In this document: positions 46,849-57,806 of the stretch, piece by piece
Layout: every line of letters starts with the position of its first letter
How positions within the stretch are numbered: the stretch's first letter is position 1
Source: Prochlorococcus sp. AG-347-K18
GTDB taxonomy: Bacteria > Cyanobacteriota > Cyanobacteriia > PCC-6307 > Cyanobiaceae
Direction: 5' to 3'
Assembly: GCA_003281365.1 (NCBI GenBank)
Contig: QCCF01000006.1
Location: 23,767-87,766, forward strand
Length of the DNA stretch: 64,000 nucleotides
The notes under the pieces: model-generated
Seen by the model: only the letters and a program-made list of their open reading frames with translations
Database searches by the model: none
Told to the model about the DNA's origin: nothing
Translations under genes and position numbers: made by a program

Positions 46849-47648
46849 ATTGGATCGAATTTAGGTTTAAGCTTTAAATCATTAACTTGATTAATTTGTT
46901 TGCAAGATAAGCTATTAATTGCAACTATTATGTCATCATTTTGAAATTCTGGAGGAATTAATTCTTCTTTTACAATTTTCAATTTTAAAGCTTTAGAAAC
47001 CATAATCCCCTCTAAACAGCCGCTCTCTTTTCTAGGAGTTATCCATTGATTATTTCTTTTAATTAGAAGATTAAATGTACTTCCACAACAAAGTTCACCT
47101 GACGTATTCAAAAGGATAGAATCATCAAATGATTTTTTATTAGCTTCTGTCAAAACTTGTATTGCCTGATTATATGAAAATGTTTTGCATTTACTTATAA
47201 GACTGAATTCATTTATTTTTTCCCTTTGACTAATGCAAACGCTCATCGGATTAAAATTTGGTTTTATTCTATAGAACTCAAGCCATAAATTATCCAAATC
47301 TTTTGTCTCTGAAGTGCTATCAATTGTTAGTTTTCGACCTTCATTAGTTCCTCGGCTATAGTTTATTCTTACTGAAGCAAATTGATCTTTTTTAAGCGAT
47401 AACTTTCTAATCCCATCGTGAATAAGTTGTCTCAAAGTTAATTTATTTATTTTGAGATTAATATTTAAAATTTTGCTACTTTTTTCTAACCTTTTCATAT
47501 GTTCATCAAAAAGAATAGGTTTGTTTTCTTTTATCAAAATGGTTTCAAATATACCATCAGCAAATTTTAATCCCCTATTATTAGCAGAAATAAATATTCT
47601 ATCAATATCCAACCATTGATACTTGTGCCAGCCTAATTTTTCAATCAT
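46821..47648 (-). CDS. pabC: class IV aminotransferase, probable aminodeoxychorismate lyase
   Basis: A 275-residue fold-type IV PLP enzyme. FADGIFETILIKENKPILFDEHMKRL is the class start, CKTFSYNQAIQVLTEA carries the expected PLP lysine, and DDSILLNTSGELCCGSTFNLLIK is the phosphate-binding and substrate loop. Position decides the role: its start overlaps the pabB stop by 4 bp, so it most likely removes pyruvate from aminodeoxychorismate to yield p-aminobenzoate for folate. Branched-chain or D-amino acid aminotransferase activity is the alternative. Confidence 0.82.
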   Translation of the reverse strand: MIEKLGWHKYQWLDIDRIFISANNRGLKFADGIFETILIKENKPILFDEHMKRLEKSSKILNINLKINKLTLRQLIHDGIRKLSLKKDQFASVRINYSRGTNEGRKLTIDSTSETKDLDNLWLEFYRIKPNFNPMSVCISQREKINEFSLISKCKTFSYNQAIQVLTEANKKSFDDSILLNTSGELCCGSTFNLLIKRNNQWITPRKESGCLEGIMVSKALKLKIVKEELIPPEFQNDDIIVAINSLSCKQINQVNDLKLKPKFDPIYFWDLLYS

Positions 47649-48961
47649 TTTAGTGAATCAATTAACGGTAAAAGTTTCCACTTTAGTTCATTAGTTTCCT
47701 CTTCAGGGTTTGAGTCAATAACTATTCCGCAACCAGCATATATATTGATTTTTTTGTCTTTAATTAAAAATGATCTTATTAGTATATTGCTGTCAAACTC
47801 TCCATTCCAGTCAACCTTCAAAAATGAGCCACAGTATGGTCCGCGTTCACATTCTTCTAGTTCAAAAAGTCTTTGGCATGATCTTAATTTAGGTGCTCCA
47901 GTTATAGACCCCCCAGGCCAACAAGCTTTTAGTAGATCAATCCAGCTCTTGCCTTTTTTTAATTTGCCTCTTATTACTGAAGTTAGATGATGAACTTTTA
48001 AGAAACTTTCAAGTTTTAATATTTCTGGCACCATAATACTCCCTGTTTCGCAAACTTTACTTAAATCATTTCTTATTAGGTCAACAATCATAATATTCTC
48101 GGCTCTATCTTTTTCATTCGTTATTAAATCGATAGCATTAAGTGCATCTTGATTTAAATCCTTATCTCTGGATCTAGTTCCTTTGATAGGTCTTGATTCT
48201 ACAAAATTTTTATTATCTATTTTTATAAATCTTTCTGGCGAGGTAGATAATACAGCCTCTTTATAATTTTCATTATTTATTATTATTCCTCCAAAGGGAG
48301 CTCTTAATTTCTTTCTTATTTTCAAATAAATATCTAGAGGATTATAGTTTTTGGAAGATTCAATTTCGCATTTAGTTGTTAGGTTTGCTTGAAATATATC
48401 CCCTAGGGAAATTAATTTTTTCAATTTTAGAATATTCTTTTGAAATTTTTGAGCCATTTCGTCCAAATTTATTTTTGAAAAATCAAAATTCAAATTTGTT
48501 TTAATAATATTTTCCTCTTTAATGTTTTTTATATTGTTGATTATGTTTTTATAGTTCATCAGTTCAGATGAGTTTGTGCCTTCGATAATTATTTCTTTTT
48601 TTATTAGATTACATTTAATGATTGGATCATATGATGCAATCCATAAAGTTGCCATATTAGATTTTCGCCACGGGTTTTTGGGTTCTATGTAAACTCCAGC
48701 TTCATAACTTAACCATCCGATCCAAAATCCTTTTTCAATATTTCTTAAATTGTTAAATGGATTATTAGTTTTGTCTAAGTTATTTATATCTCTTGATTGG
48801 ATTATTTTTTTAGGTTTAATTCCTATTATTGACCATTCCCCATTTTCTTTCCCATCACTGTCTAACCAAGCTAATCCTTTATCTCCGAATTTTTTTGTTA
48901 GATGATGCGTAATGAGTGCTGGATCAATCCATTTTTCTAGAAATATTTTTTTTATTATCAT
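47645..48961 (-). CDS. pabB: para-aminobenzoate synthase component I
   Basis: PabB aminates chorismate to aminodeoxychorismate using ammonia from PabA. The 438-residue protein has the chorismate-binding core: GDIFQANLTTKCEIESSK, FVESRPIKGTRSRDKDLNQD, VDLIRNDLSKVCETGSI, LLKACWPGGSITGAPKLRSCQ and YAGCGIVIDSNPEEE. The catalytic lysine in PIKGT, where anthranilate synthase has PIAGT, identifies PabB over TrpE. It overlaps pabC and queC by 4 bp each. Confidence 0.94.
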   Translation of the reverse strand: MIIKKIFLEKWIDPALITHHLTKKFGDKGLAWLDSDGKENGEWSIIGIKPKKIIQSRDINNLDKTNNPFNNLRNIEKGFWIGWLSYEAGVYIEPKNPWRKSNMATLWIASYDPIIKCNLIKKEIIIEGTNSSELMNYKNIINNIKNIKEENIIKTNLNFDFSKINLDEMAQKFQKNILKLKKLISLGDIFQANLTTKCEIESSKNYNPLDIYLKIRKKLRAPFGGIIINNENYKEAVLSTSPERFIKIDNKNFVESRPIKGTRSRDKDLNQDALNAIDLITNEKDRAENIMIVDLIRNDLSKVCETGSIMVPEILKLESFLKVHHLTSVIRGKLKKGKSWIDLLKACWPGGSITGAPKLRSCQRLFELEECERGPYCGSFLKVDWNGEFDSNILIRSFLIKDKKINIYAGCGIVIDSNPEEETNELKWKLLPLIDSLK

Positions 48962-49632
48962 TTTTTATTATTGTTATTAAGCCATTTTTTATAAGCGGCA
49001 TTTCGAATTCTGCAGCTATCACACTTACCGCATGGTTTTGAATTACCAGAATAACAACTCCATGTTTTATCAAAAGGGACATGATTATCAAAAGCTAATT
49101 TAATAATTTCCTCTTTATTTAAATCTAGTAGTGGTGTCCAAAGTTTAATTGGATTATTTTCTCTCCCTCTTTTATTGGCTAAATCTGCTAATTCTTGAAA
49201 TTTTTTAATGTAGTCGGGTCTGCAATCTGGATAACCAGAATAATCTAGTGCATTAACTCCTAATCCTATAAAATCAGCATCTATTGCTTCTGCATAACTT
49301 AGTGCAACGGAAATAAATATAGTATTTCTCCCAGGAACATAAGTATTAGGAATTTTATTAGTTTGTACTCCCTCTATCGGAATATTTTTTTGAGTATCTG
49401 TTAATGACGAGCCTCCCCACAAAGATAAATCAAGCTTTATGATTTTAAATTCTTCGATATCAAAGTGTTTTGCAATTATTAATGCAGAATTTAATTCTTT
49501 TTTATGACGTTGACCGTAGTCAAATGAGAGGCCAAAAATTTTAGCTTCAAATTTTTTTGCGATACCAGTAACTGTAGAAGAATCTAAACCTCCAGATAAT
49601 AAAACTACTATCGATTTATTTTTAAGATTCAT
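48958..49632 (-). CDS. queC: 7-cyano-7-deazaguanine synthase
   Basis: QueC converts 7-carboxy-7-deazaguanine to preQ0 with ATP and ammonia, a queuosine step. The 224-residue protein begins with the ATP-pyrophosphatase loop VVLLSGGLDSSTVTGIA, then SFDYGQRHKKEL, VPGRNTIFISVALSYAEA and the zinc-site tail CYSGNSKPCGKCDSCRIR. It lies between pabB (4-bp overlap) and queE (6-bp gap). QueC and QueE act on consecutive reactions, so co-translation fits. Confidence 0.97.
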   Translation of the reverse strand: MNLKNKSIVVLLSGGLDSSTVTGIAKKFEAKIFGLSFDYGQRHKKELNSALIIAKHFDIEEFKIIKLDLSLWGGSSLTDTQKNIPIEGVQTNKIPNTYVPGRNTIFISVALSYAEAIDADFIGLGVNALDYSGYPDCRPDYIKKFQELADLANKRGRENNPIKLWTPLLDLNKEEIIKLAFDNHVPFDKTWSCYSGNSKPCGKCDSCRIRNAAYKKWLNNNNKK

Positions 49633-49638
49633 ATGATT

Positions 49639-50316
49639 TCAATTAATTTTTAAGTATTTGTGAGTTTGAAGGCTCAATTTCCAATCGGGGTTATTTTTTA
49701 CGAAATCAATAGCAAGAGAAAAACCATTCGCATTGTTCCATGCTGGCTGTAAATAAAAAATTTTTTCTGCTTTTTTTAAGTCATCTTTGCTTTCAGAGAG
49801 TTCATATTGTTTTAAAGTTTCTTTTTTTATTTGAATAGCAAATTCAATATCTTCTATTTCATTTATGATTATTTTGATTTCATTGCAGTTTTTTAAAAAA
49901 TAATTTTTTGGAGGTGAGTGTCTTTTAGGAGATAAAGTAATCCAGTCATAGCTTCCTGATATCGAATTAACTCCACTTGTCTCAATATGAATCTGCATTG
50001 GCTTTTGTTTTTCTCCCATCGTCATTTTTTTTATGGCTTTGCAAAAATTATCCAAGTTATGTTGTAAAGGTTCTCCACCTGTAATAACGCAAAAAGATGC
50101 TCCTTTTTCTCTGGCAATTTTTATGCGATTTATTATTTTTTCAATTGATATAGAAGGGTGTTTTTTCTCGTCCCATGAATTCTTTGTATCGCACCATGAA
50201 CATCCAACTTTACATCCGGCTAATCTTACAAAAAAAGCACTTTTTCCAGCGTGATAACCTTCACCTTGTAATGAATGAAATTGTTCGACTAAAGGTAAAA
50301 AATTTGTCATTTTCAT
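49639..50316 (-). CDS. queE: 7-carboxy-7-deazaguanine synthase
   Basis: QueE is a radical-SAM enzyme that contracts 6-carboxytetrahydropterin to 7-carboxy-7-deazaguanine. The 225-residue protein has FHSLQGEGYHAGKSAFFVRLAGCKVGCSWCDT, with the CX3CX2C cluster motif, and VITGGEPLQHN, which binds SAM. It precedes queC and follows pyrG by 18 bp on the same strand. QueD, which makes its substrate, is not in the window. Confidence 0.96.
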   Translation of the reverse strand: MKMTNFLPLVEQFHSLQGEGYHAGKSAFFVRLAGCKVGCSWCDTKNSWDEKKHPSISIEKIINRIKIAREKGASFCVITGGEPLQHNLDNFCKAIKKMTMGEKQKPMQIHIETSGVNSISGSYDWITLSPKRHSPPKNYFLKNCNEIKIIINEIEDIEFAIQIKKETLKQYELSESKDDLKKAEKIFYLQPAWNNANGFSLAIDFVKNNPDWKLSLQTHKYLKIN

Positions 50317-50334
50317 TCAAAAAAATAGAGAATA

Positions 50335-51945
50335 TTAATTTGATTGAGTTAACTTATCTTGGGAGGCTTTTATTAAACCTTTAAATAAGGGATGAGGTTT
50401 GCCAGGTCTTGATAAAAACTCAGGATGATATTGACAGGCTAGGAAGTATGGATGATTTTCTAACTCAATTAACTCAACTAATCTGCCATCTGGTGATGTA
50501 CCACTAATTTTATATCCAGAATTTAAAAAATTTTGTTTGTAATAATTATTAAATTCGTATCTATGTCGATGTCTCTCATAAATAACATCCTCATTATATA
50601 ATTTTTTCCCTGTTGTATTTTTTGTCAATCTACATGGATAAACTCCAAGTCTCATTGTTCCACCTAAATCAACAACATCTTCCTGTTCTGGTAATAAATG
50701 TATCACTGGATTTGAAGTGTTTGGGTCTAGTTCTGAACTAGATGCATCTGGAAGATTAGCCACATTCCTGGCCCATTCTATTACTGCACATTGCATACCA
50801 AGGCATAAACCTAAAAAGGGAACTTTATTTTCTCTCGCGAATTTTATAGCCGAAATTTTTCCATTGACTCCTCTATTGCCAAATCCCCCGGGCACGACAA
50901 TTGCATCAACTTCATTTAAGTAAGATTCAGCTGAATTTTTTTCTATCATTTCAGCACTTACCCAATGTAAATCTAATAAAGCCTTTTGTTCAATGCATGC
51001 ATGTCTTAAAGCTTCAACAACGGATAAATATGCATCTCCAAGTTCAATGTATTTACCTACTAAAGCAACTTTGATTGGAGCTCCAGGATTTCTTAGGTTG
51101 TGTATTAGTTGCTCCCAATTTTTCAAATCACATTTTTTATCTTCAAGGTCTAAATACTTCAGGGTTTCTTTGCATAAACCTTCTTTTTTTAAAGAAAGAG
51201 GTACAGAATAAATACTGTCTGCGTCTAAAGCTTCAATTACAGAGTTCATACTGACGCCGCAAAAACCACTAAGCTTCTTTTTAAGAGATTCATTTATAGA
51301 TTTATCGCTGCGGCATACAAGTAAATCTGGCTGAATACCAATTGATCTTAATTCTTTCACTGAATGTTGTGTTGGTTTAGTTTTTATTTCGCCAGAGGTT
51401 TTGATGTAAGGAAGTAATGTTACGTGTATGTATGCAACATCATTCCTATTGACATCATTTTTGAATTCTCTTATTGCCTCTAAAAAAGGTAAAGATTCAA
51501 TATCACCAACTGTTCCACCAATTTCAGTAATAATAATATCGGCATTACTGTTGGCGGCTACTCTGTGAATTCTTTCTCTTATTTCTCCCGTTATATGAGG
51601 TATTACTTGCACAGTTCCACCGTCATAACTACCTCTTCTCTCTTTATTAATAACTGCTTGATAAATAGATCCCGTAGTCACACTATTTAACCTAGTCATT
51701 GCAGTATCAGTAAATCTTTCATAGTGACCTAAATCTAAATCGGTTTCAGCCCCATCTTCGGTTACAAATACTTCACCATGTTGGAAAGGGCTCATTGTGC
51801 CTGGATCAACATTAAGATATGGATCTAGTTTTAATATTGAAACACTATATCCTCTAGATTTTAATAATCTTCCTAGGCTTGCAGCTACAATTCCTTTACC
51901 AATGCTAGAAACTACGCCTCCGGTGACAAATACAAATTTTGACAT
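50335..51945 (-). CDS. pyrG: CTP synthase
   Basis: PyrG aminates UTP to CTP with glutamine and ATP. The 536-residue protein has the synthetase domain ([77 protein letters not shown]) and a GATase1 domain ([28 protein letters not shown] with the catalytic Cys, ending [14 protein letters not shown]). It is the first gene of the tight pyrG-queE-queC-pabB-pabC string. Confidence 0.98.
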   Translation of the reverse strand: MSKFVFVTGGVVSSIGKGIVAASLGRLLKSRGYSVSILKLDPYLNVDPGTMSPFQHGEVFVTEDGAETDLDLGHYERFTDTAMTRLNSVTTGSIYQAVINKERRGSYDGGTVQVIPHITGEIRERIHRVAANSNADIIITEIGGTVGDIESLPFLEAIREFKNDVNRNDVAYIHVTLLPYIKTSGEIKTKPTQHSVKELRSIGIQPDLLVCRSDKSINESLKKKLSGFCGVSMNSVIEALDADSIYSVPLSLKKEGLCKETLKYLDLEDKKCDLKNWEQLIHNLRNPGAPIKVALVGKYIELGDAYLSVVEALRHACIEQKALLDLHWVSAEMIEKNSAESYLNEVDAIVVPGGFGNRGVNGKISAIKFARENKVPFLGLCLGMQCAVIEWARNVANLPDASSSELDPNTSNPVIHLLPEQEDVVDLGGTMRLGVYPCRLTKNTTGKKLYNEDVIYERHRHRYEFNNYYKQNFLNSGYKISGTSPDGRLVELIELENHPYFLACQYHPEFLSRPGKPHPLFKGLIKASQDKLTQSN

Positions 51946-52020
51946 TAAATATTTTTAATTAAGCACAGCCTCCTTATATTTTATTTAAACAAAAAACTTT
52001 TAGAACATCCATATATATTC

Positions 52021-53817
52021 TTATTCATCAATTGTTATTTCAATATCTAATTCTTTTAATTGTGATTCAGAGACATTTGAAGGTGCATTTGTGAGAAGAC
52101 ATTTCGCTTGTTGATTTTTTGGAAAAGCAATGGTTTCTCTGATTGAATCTGCGCCAATGATCAGCATGGCAATACGATCCAATCCAAACGCTATTCCACC
52201 ATGAGGAGGAGCACCCATTTCTAAGGCTTCTATTAAAAATCCAAATTTTTCATCAATCTCTTTGTCTGTAAGTCCTACCGTTTTCAGAACCTCTCTTTGT
52301 AGGTTCGCTTCATGAATACGTATAGAGCCACCTCCTAACTCTAATCCATTGAGAACTAAGTCATAAGCATTTGCTGTAGAGCTCTCAAGTTCTTTTTTCA
52401 AGTTTTCAGACTCTTTAAATTTTATATTTTTTGGAGAACAAAAAGGATGATGTAAAGCTTCATATCTATTTTCCTCTTCATTTCTCTCAAACATCGGGAA
52501 GTCAGTTACCCATAAGAAATTCCATTTACTTTTATCAATAAGATTTAAGTCTTTTGCGATATATTGTCTAACCCTATCTAATGACTGATTGACAATTTGT
52601 TTATCTCCAGCTCCTAAGAGGATTAAGTCTCCATCTATTGCTTCTGTGATTTTTAAAATATCAGCTATATGCTCTTTACTTAAATTATTTTTAATTGCCC
52701 CAATAGTCTCAAGCTCATCTTCTTTGACCCTTATAAAGGCCAAACCACCAGCTCCTGCATCTTGAGCTACTTGGAAGATGTCACCTCCTGGTTTAATTCT
52801 TACGTTGCTAATACTTGAATTACCCCCTTTAACTGTTATGGATTTTATATAACCTCCAGACTTTATTGCCTTGGTGAAAATATTAAATCCAATATCACCT
52901 AATACTCCCCCTAAATCTTTTAGTAACATTTGATATCTAGTATCTGGTCTATCAGTGCCATAATTATCCATTGCTGCCTGCCATGACATTCTTGGAAAAG
53001 CATTATTAAAATTAATATTTAACACTTCTTTCCATATTTTTTTTATGAGATTTTCATTAAAAGAAATTATTTCTTCTTCACTAATAAAGCTCATCTCAAT
53101 ATCTAATTGAGTAAACTCTGGCTGTCTATCAGCCCTTAAGTCTTCATCACGGAAACATTTTGCGATTTGATAATACTTGTCTAGGCCTCCAACCATTAAA
53201 AGTTGTTTAAATAGTTGTGGGGATTGAGGTAAAGCAAAAAAATCTCCATTTGAAAGACGTGCAGGAACAAGAAAATCACGAGCGCCCTCTGGAGTTGACT
53301 TTGTTAGTAATGGTGTCTCTACTTCTATAAATCCAAAATTATCAAGAAATTCTCTTGCAACTTTAATAATCTTATGTCTTGTTTTTAAATTTTCTAATAA
53401 TTTTCCCCTTCTTAAATCAAGGTATCTATATTTTAATCTGAGTTCCTCTTTTGTATTTTCATAATCATGTATAGACACTGGAAAAGGTAAGTTTTTTTTA
53501 ATTTGGTTGAGAATTTGCAAATCTTTAACCTTAAGTTCTAACTCTCCAGTACTTAAATTTGCATTTATGGAATCTTTGGGCCTTTCATTAATGATTCCGC
53601 TAACCATTATTACTGTTTCATTTCTTAGAGTTTCTGCCTGTTTAAATAGATTTGCACCATCATCGGGGTTAATTGTTATTTGTAGGAATCCACTATGGTC
53701 TCTTAAGTCAATAAAAATTACACCACCATGATCTCTTCTTCTATCTACCCATCCGCATAAATTAACTAATTTACCAATATCTGTATTATTGAGTTCTTTG
53801 CAAATTTTGTTTCTCAT
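52021..53817 (-). CDS. aspS: aspartyl-tRNA synthetase
   Basis: This class IIb synthetase charges tRNA-Asp. The 598-residue bacterial-type protein has the OB-fold anticodon domain ([31 protein letters not shown]), motif 1 and 2 region ([46 protein letters not shown]), the GAD insertion, and motif 3 ([19 protein letters not shown]). Whether it also charges tRNA-Asn depends on whether asnS exists elsewhere. Confidence 0.98.
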   Translation of the reverse strand: MRNKICKELNNTDIGKLVNLCGWVDRRRDHGGVIFIDLRDHSGFLQITINPDDGANLFKQAETLRNETVIMVSGIINERPKDSINANLSTGELELKVKDLQILNQIKKNLPFPVSIHDYENTKEELRLKYRYLDLRRGKLLENLKTRHKIIKVAREFLDNFGFIEVETPLLTKSTPEGARDFLVPARLSNGDFFALPQSPQLFKQLLMVGGLDKYYQIAKCFRDEDLRADRQPEFTQLDIEMSFISEEEIISFNENLIKKIWKEVLNINFNNAFPRMSWQAAMDNYGTDRPDTRYQMLLKDLGGVLGDIGFNIFTKAIKSGGYIKSITVKGGNSSISNVRIKPGGDIFQVAQDAGAGGLAFIRVKEDELETIGAIKNNLSKEHIADILKITEAIDGDLILLGAGDKQIVNQSLDRVRQYIAKDLNLIDKSKWNFLWVTDFPMFERNEEENRYEALHHPFCSPKNIKFKESENLKKELESSTANAYDLVLNGLELGGGSIRIHEANLQREVLKTVGLTDKEIDEKFGFLIEALEMGAPPHGGIAFGLDRIAMLIIGADSIRETIAFPKNQQAKCLLTNAPSNVSESQLKELDIEITIDE

Positions 53818-53872
53818 CTAATTATGATTTATTTATCAATAACTTATAATAATTCTTTAAGGGCAAATTTTG

Positions 53873-54985
53873 TTAATAATTTTTTTTATAAAACGCTCTT
53901 TTTGTTATAACTCCTTTGAACTTTTTGCCTCTTATTAATATTTGAACTTCATTATTAATTAAGGCATGCGAAGTATTGATGTATGCAAACGCTATAGCTT
54001 GTTGTTTAGTTGGAGACCAACTGCCGCTTGTGATAGTCCCAATATTTTCTTCACCTTTGAGAACTGCGCAACCTTTTCTTCCTATTGCTTTACCTTCTAT
54101 AGAGAGACCAACTAACTTTTTTTGAATACCTAATCTTGACTGCTCTTCAAGAAATCTTCTTCCAAAGAATTCGTGATTATTTTCTAGATGTATTAGCCAG
54201 CCTAACCCTGCTTCATATGGAGAAGTTTCTTCATTTATGTCTTGACCATAAAGATGCATTCCGGCTTCAAGCCTAAGAGTATCTCTAGCTCCTAAACCAC
54301 AAGGTGCAACATTTTTGGAAATTGCGAAATCCCATAAATTAATTGCAGCTTTTTTAGATAAAAGTATTTCTAGACCATTTTCTCCTGTATATCCTGTCTT
54401 TGAAAAGAAAATTTTTTCTTTAGACGAAATATGTTCAAAAATTTTATATTCGCATCCAAAGTTAGGGATATGTGAGATCGAAGATTTAATCCATTCTTCA
54501 AATAAATCGAATGAGTTTTTCCCCTGAAGTGCTAAAAGTACTTTGTCTTTTTTAAAGTTTGTTATCGAAATTTCATATTTATTTAAATTATTTTTTATCC
54601 ACTGAAAATCTTCTTCATATCTACTTGCATTGACTATTAATAATAATTCTGATACGTCATTTTCTTGTATACCTATGTCATAAATTATTAAGTCATCTAT
54701 TATTCCTCCTTTATCATTGAGCATTACTGTATAAAGTCCCTGACCTTCAGAAAAGGAGTATAAATTAGTAGGAAAAAGTTTTTGAATATAATCCTTTGGA
54801 TTGATCCCCTTAACAGATATCACACCCATGTGAGAGATATCAAATAATCCTGCTGAAGATCTAACTGATTCATGCTCTTTAATTAGTCCAGAAAATGATA
54901 TGGGCATTTCCCAGCCGGCAAAATCCACTAATTTTGCATTGGATTCAACATATTTTGAATAAAGAGGACTTTTTAGCAAATCCAT
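53873..54985 (-). CDS. gcvT: aminomethyltransferase (glycine cleavage T protein)
   Basis: GcvT moves the aminomethyl carbon of glycine from H protein to THF and releases ammonia, important in photorespiration. The 370-residue protein shows [37 protein letters not shown] with the folate-binding region, [30 protein letters not shown] and [11 protein letters not shown]. Upstream is only a 50-bp gap to speB, too short for a glycine riboswitch, and no such structure was seen. Confidence 0.96.
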   Translation of the reverse strand: MDLLKSPLYSKYVESNAKLVDFAGWEMPISFSGLIKEHESVRSSAGLFDISHMGVISVKGINPKDYIQKLFPTNLYSFSEGQGLYTVMLNDKGGIIDDLIIYDIGIQENDVSELLLIVNASRYEEDFQWIKNNLNKYEISITNFKKDKVLLALQGKNSFDLFEEWIKSSISHIPNFGCEYKIFEHISSKEKIFFSKTGYTGENGLEILLSKKAAINLWDFAISKNVAPCGLGARDTLRLEAGMHLYGQDINEETSPYEAGLGWLIHLENNHEFFGRRFLEEQSRLGIQKKLVGLSIEGKAIGRKGCAVLKGEENIGTITSGSWSPTKQQAIAFAYINTSHALINNEVQILIRGKKFKGVITKRAFYKKNY

Positions 54986-55035
54986 GAAATATTTATTTTA
55001 TATTTAGTATTTTTACACTGTAGTTTAAAAATTTT

Positions 55036-55917
55036 TTATTGCATATTTTCTAATGACAAAATTAAGCTTCTAAGTACTTTGGCTGCAACTATACTACTTA
55101 CTCCGCTTTTATCTATTTCTGGAGATAATTCCACAATATCTGATGCCACAATTCTAAAGTCTTCTAGGGTTTTCAGTATTTCTTCAAAATCATTCCAAAA
55201 AAATCCTCCTGGCTCTGGGGTGCCCGTTCCTGCTAGTAAACTGGGATCAAACCAATCTAAATCTATTGTTAAATAGATTGGAGACTTAGCATATGGTAGA
55301 AGAGCTTGTTTTAACTCCTGTGCATTTCCGCTTGGACAAAAGTTAACTATTTGGTTGTTGTTATTCATAATTTCAAATTCTTCCTTAGTCCCGCTTCTAA
55401 TTCCTACTTGCAAAATTTTCTTTTCAGGGAGCACTTCTAAGCATCTTTTCATAGTACAAGCATGACTATGTTCATTTCCTAGATATGATTCTCTTAAATC
55501 TGCATGAGCATCAAGTTGAACCAATATCAAATCTGGATATTTTGTTACTAATGCTTCAATGGCACCTCTTGTAATAGAGTGTTCGCCTCCAAGCATAATA
55601 GGACTAAGGCGTTTACTAATTAAATAATTTGTTGCTGATTTAACCAATTCAATAACCGACTTTGAGTCATTTTTATCAATTAGTATTGATCCAAAATCAA
55701 CATACATAATATCCTCTAAGTCTTTTTTTATTTTTGGACAATATGTTTCTAAGCAAGAACTCACTTGTCTTATTGCTTCTGGTCCAAATCTTGCTCCTGA
55801 TTTAAACGAACATGTCCCGTCATAATTAACTCCGAATATACCAATTGAGCAATTCTCAGGACTTCTTTTTGCTCCCATATAAATTGCATTTTCGTAATTA
55901 AATAAATTTCTTTTCAT
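55036..55917 (-). CDS. speB: agmatinase/arginase-family ureohydrolase
   Basis: A 293-residue binuclear manganese hydrolase. Metal-binding motifs are PIMLGGEHSITRGAIEAL, LVQLDAHADLRESY and YLTIDLDWFDPSLLAGTGTPEPGG. Agmatinase cleaves agmatine to putrescine and urea, and the adjacent speE (1-bp gap) uses putrescine, which supports SpeB over arginase or guanidinobutyrase. Some cyanobacterial members of this family hydrolyse guanidine instead, so the substrate is not settled by sequence alone. Confidence 0.88.
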   Translation of the reverse strand: MKRNLFNYENAIYMGAKRSPENCSIGIFGVNYDGTCSFKSGARFGPEAIRQVSSCLETYCPKIKKDLEDIMYVDFGSILIDKNDSKSVIELVKSATNYLISKRLSPIMLGGEHSITRGAIEALVTKYPDLILVQLDAHADLRESYLGNEHSHACTMKRCLEVLPEKKILQVGIRSGTKEEFEIMNNNNQIVNFCPSGNAQELKQALLPYAKSPIYLTIDLDWFDPSLLAGTGTPEPGGFFWNDFEEILKTLEDFRIVASDIVELSPEIDKSGVSSIVAAKVLRSLILSLENMQ

Positions 55918-55918
55918 C

Positions 55919-56770
55919 TTATGAATCTAGTTCTTTTACAATTTTATTTGGCATCATTTTGAATGCTGCATTTTGAAAATTTAAATTCCAAATTTCACAC
56001 CCTTTTTCTATTTTTAGGGCTTCATCATAATTTTCCTTTGATAAACTTAGATCTTCTGAAGAAGCAAATGTCCAACTCCAAATCCCGCTTGGATATATAG
56101 GCACAAAGGAATACATAGTTTCAGAAACTTTAAATATATTTTTTAGGGTTTTCAAAATATTTATGTGAATATTTTTGAATGATTCAGGAGATTCGCTTTG
56201 CGTCGCTAATATCCCTTTTGGTGTAAGTATTCTTTTACATTCTTCATAAAAAGAATCTGAAAATAATAAATTTGAAAATTCTGAGGGATCTGAACAATCT
56301 ATAAAAATAACGTCGTAAAAATTATCTCTCTTTTTTTTTACCCATTTAACACCATCATCAACATGTATTTTTAATCTTTTGTCATTCCACGCTTCGCCTC
56401 CAATTTCTTTTAGAAATTTTTTAGATATTTTGATTACCTCCTCATCAATTTCTACTAGATCAATTTTTGATATTTGAGAATATTTAACGCATTCTCTCAT
56501 AGTGCCACCGTCACCGCCGCCAATAATTAGTATATTAGCTTTTTCGTCAATGCTACTTAATGCAGGATGTACAAGACACTCATGATAATATTTTTCATCT
56601 TTTAATGATGTCATCCAGCAACCATCTAACATTAAAGCTTTACCAAAATATTCATTTTCAATAACAATAATTTCTTGATATTTTGAGGTTTTTTTTATTA
56701 GAATTTTCCCATTTAGGCCGAATCTTGAGCCTTTATGATATTCATCTATCCATGTTGTAATATTTGTCAT
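55919..56770 (-). CDS. speE: spermidine synthase
   Basis: SpeE transfers the aminopropyl group of decarboxylated SAM to putrescine. The 283-residue protein shows the Rossmann fold signatures ALMLDGCWMTSLKDEKYYHE, NILIIGGGDGGTMRECVKY, KIDLVEIDEEVI and DVIFIDCSDPSE. speB directly follows, and mazG lies upstream with a 4-bp overlap. The three genes form a polyamine and nucleotide-housekeeping string. Confidence 0.95.
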   Translation of the reverse strand: MTNITTWIDEYHKGSRFGLNGKILIKKTSKYQEIIVIENEYFGKALMLDGCWMTSLKDEKYYHECLVHPALSSIDEKANILIIGGGDGGTMRECVKYSQISKIDLVEIDEEVIKISKKFLKEIGGEAWNDKRLKIHVDDGVKWVKKKRDNFYDVIFIDCSDPSEFSNLLFSDSFYEECKRILTPKGILATQSESPESFKNIHINILKTLKNIFKVSETMYSFVPIYPSGIWSWTFASSEDLSLSKENYDEALKIEKGCEIWNLNFQNAAFKMMPNKIVKELDS

Positions 56771-57621
56771 TTGCTTTTAGGAATTTTTCTCGCCAGTTTT
56801 TGCTTGGCTATTTGCCAAAGCCTTTGAAAGTCTTTGGGAGTTTGTTTTTTAATATTATCTCCTGCATGCTCCTCGACGATTGAAAATCTGTCTAAAAATT
56901 TTATATTAGTTTTTTGAAGAGCTGATTCAGCATTTATTTTTAAAAAGTTTGAGAGATTCAGAAGGGTAAAGTAAGTATCCCCAAATTCATTTTTTATATC
57001 TGAATCATTTTTGCATTTAATTGCCTCTTTTAATTCATTTATCTCTTCTTCTAACTTTTTAAAAATCTCATCAGTACTTTCCCACTTGAAACCATGTTCT
57101 TTAACAACATTTGTGATTTTATCTGTACCAATCGTTGGAGGTAAATTTTTAATTTTCAAATTTAAATTTCTACTTATTGTAGATTTCATATGAGGTGCTT
57201 CTTTTTCTAAATTTTTTATATTTTCCCAAATCTTTTGCGATTTTTTTAATGATACTTTTTCTTTTTTGTTAAAAATATATGGATGTCTATTAATAATTTT
57301 CTTATTTAAATTTTTTATAACATCATTTAGTTCAAATTCTTTTTCTTCGTAACCGATTTCAGCATGAAGCATTATTTGCAATAAAAGATCTCCTAACTCT
57401 TCACATATGTTATTTGCATTTTTTTCATATATCGCATCTATAAATTCATTACTCTCTTCATACAAAAATGGGATCAACGATATATGAGATTGTATTTTCT
57501 GCCATGGGCAACCCCAAGTTTTATCTTTTAATGCTTTGATATTAGATATTAAGATTTTAAAACTATTTATACTCTCTAAATCGGAATTTTCCCCCAATTT
57601 ATATCTATTGTTTGATGACAT
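56767..57621 (-). CDS. mazG: nucleoside triphosphate pyrophosphohydrolase MazG
   Basis: MazG hydrolyses NTPs or dNTPs, including alarmone-related substrates, to monophosphates. The 284-residue protein has two MazG domains: CPWQKIQSHISLIPFLYEESNEFIDAI with EELGDLLLQIMLHAEIGYEEK, and EEEINELKEAI with KNEFGDTYFTLLNLSNFL, each holding the E-E-x-x-E/E-x-x-D metal sites. This is the cellular, two-domain form. Cyanophages carry a shorter, unrelated-lineage MazG. It overlaps speE by 4 bp. Confidence 0.95.
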   Translation of the reverse strand: MSSNNRYKLGENSDLESINSFKILISNIKALKDKTWGCPWQKIQSHISLIPFLYEESNEFIDAIYEKNANNICEELGDLLLQIMLHAEIGYEEKEFELNDVIKNLNKKIINRHPYIFNKKEKVSLKKSQKIWENIKNLEKEAPHMKSTISRNLNLKIKNLPPTIGTDKITNVVKEHGFKWESTDEIFKKLEEEINELKEAIKCKNDSDIKNEFGDTYFTLLNLSNFLKINAESALQKTNIKFLDRFSIVEEHAGDNIKKQTPKDFQRLWQIAKQKLARKIPKSK

Positions 57622-57719
57622 AGGTTATATTTCATTAATTAAATATTGCCTTAATCATGAAATATTTAAATACTTAGTTTAAATTTTTCAACTTCATCTA
57701 TTAGAATGATTTATCATAA

Positions 57720-57791
<72 letters not shown>

Positions 57792-57806
57792 TTTATTATT
57801 TTTCTA

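Noticed and set aside
54986..55035. Search for a glycine riboswitch upstream of gcvT
   Set aside because: The gap is 50 bp, too short, and lacks the conserved core.
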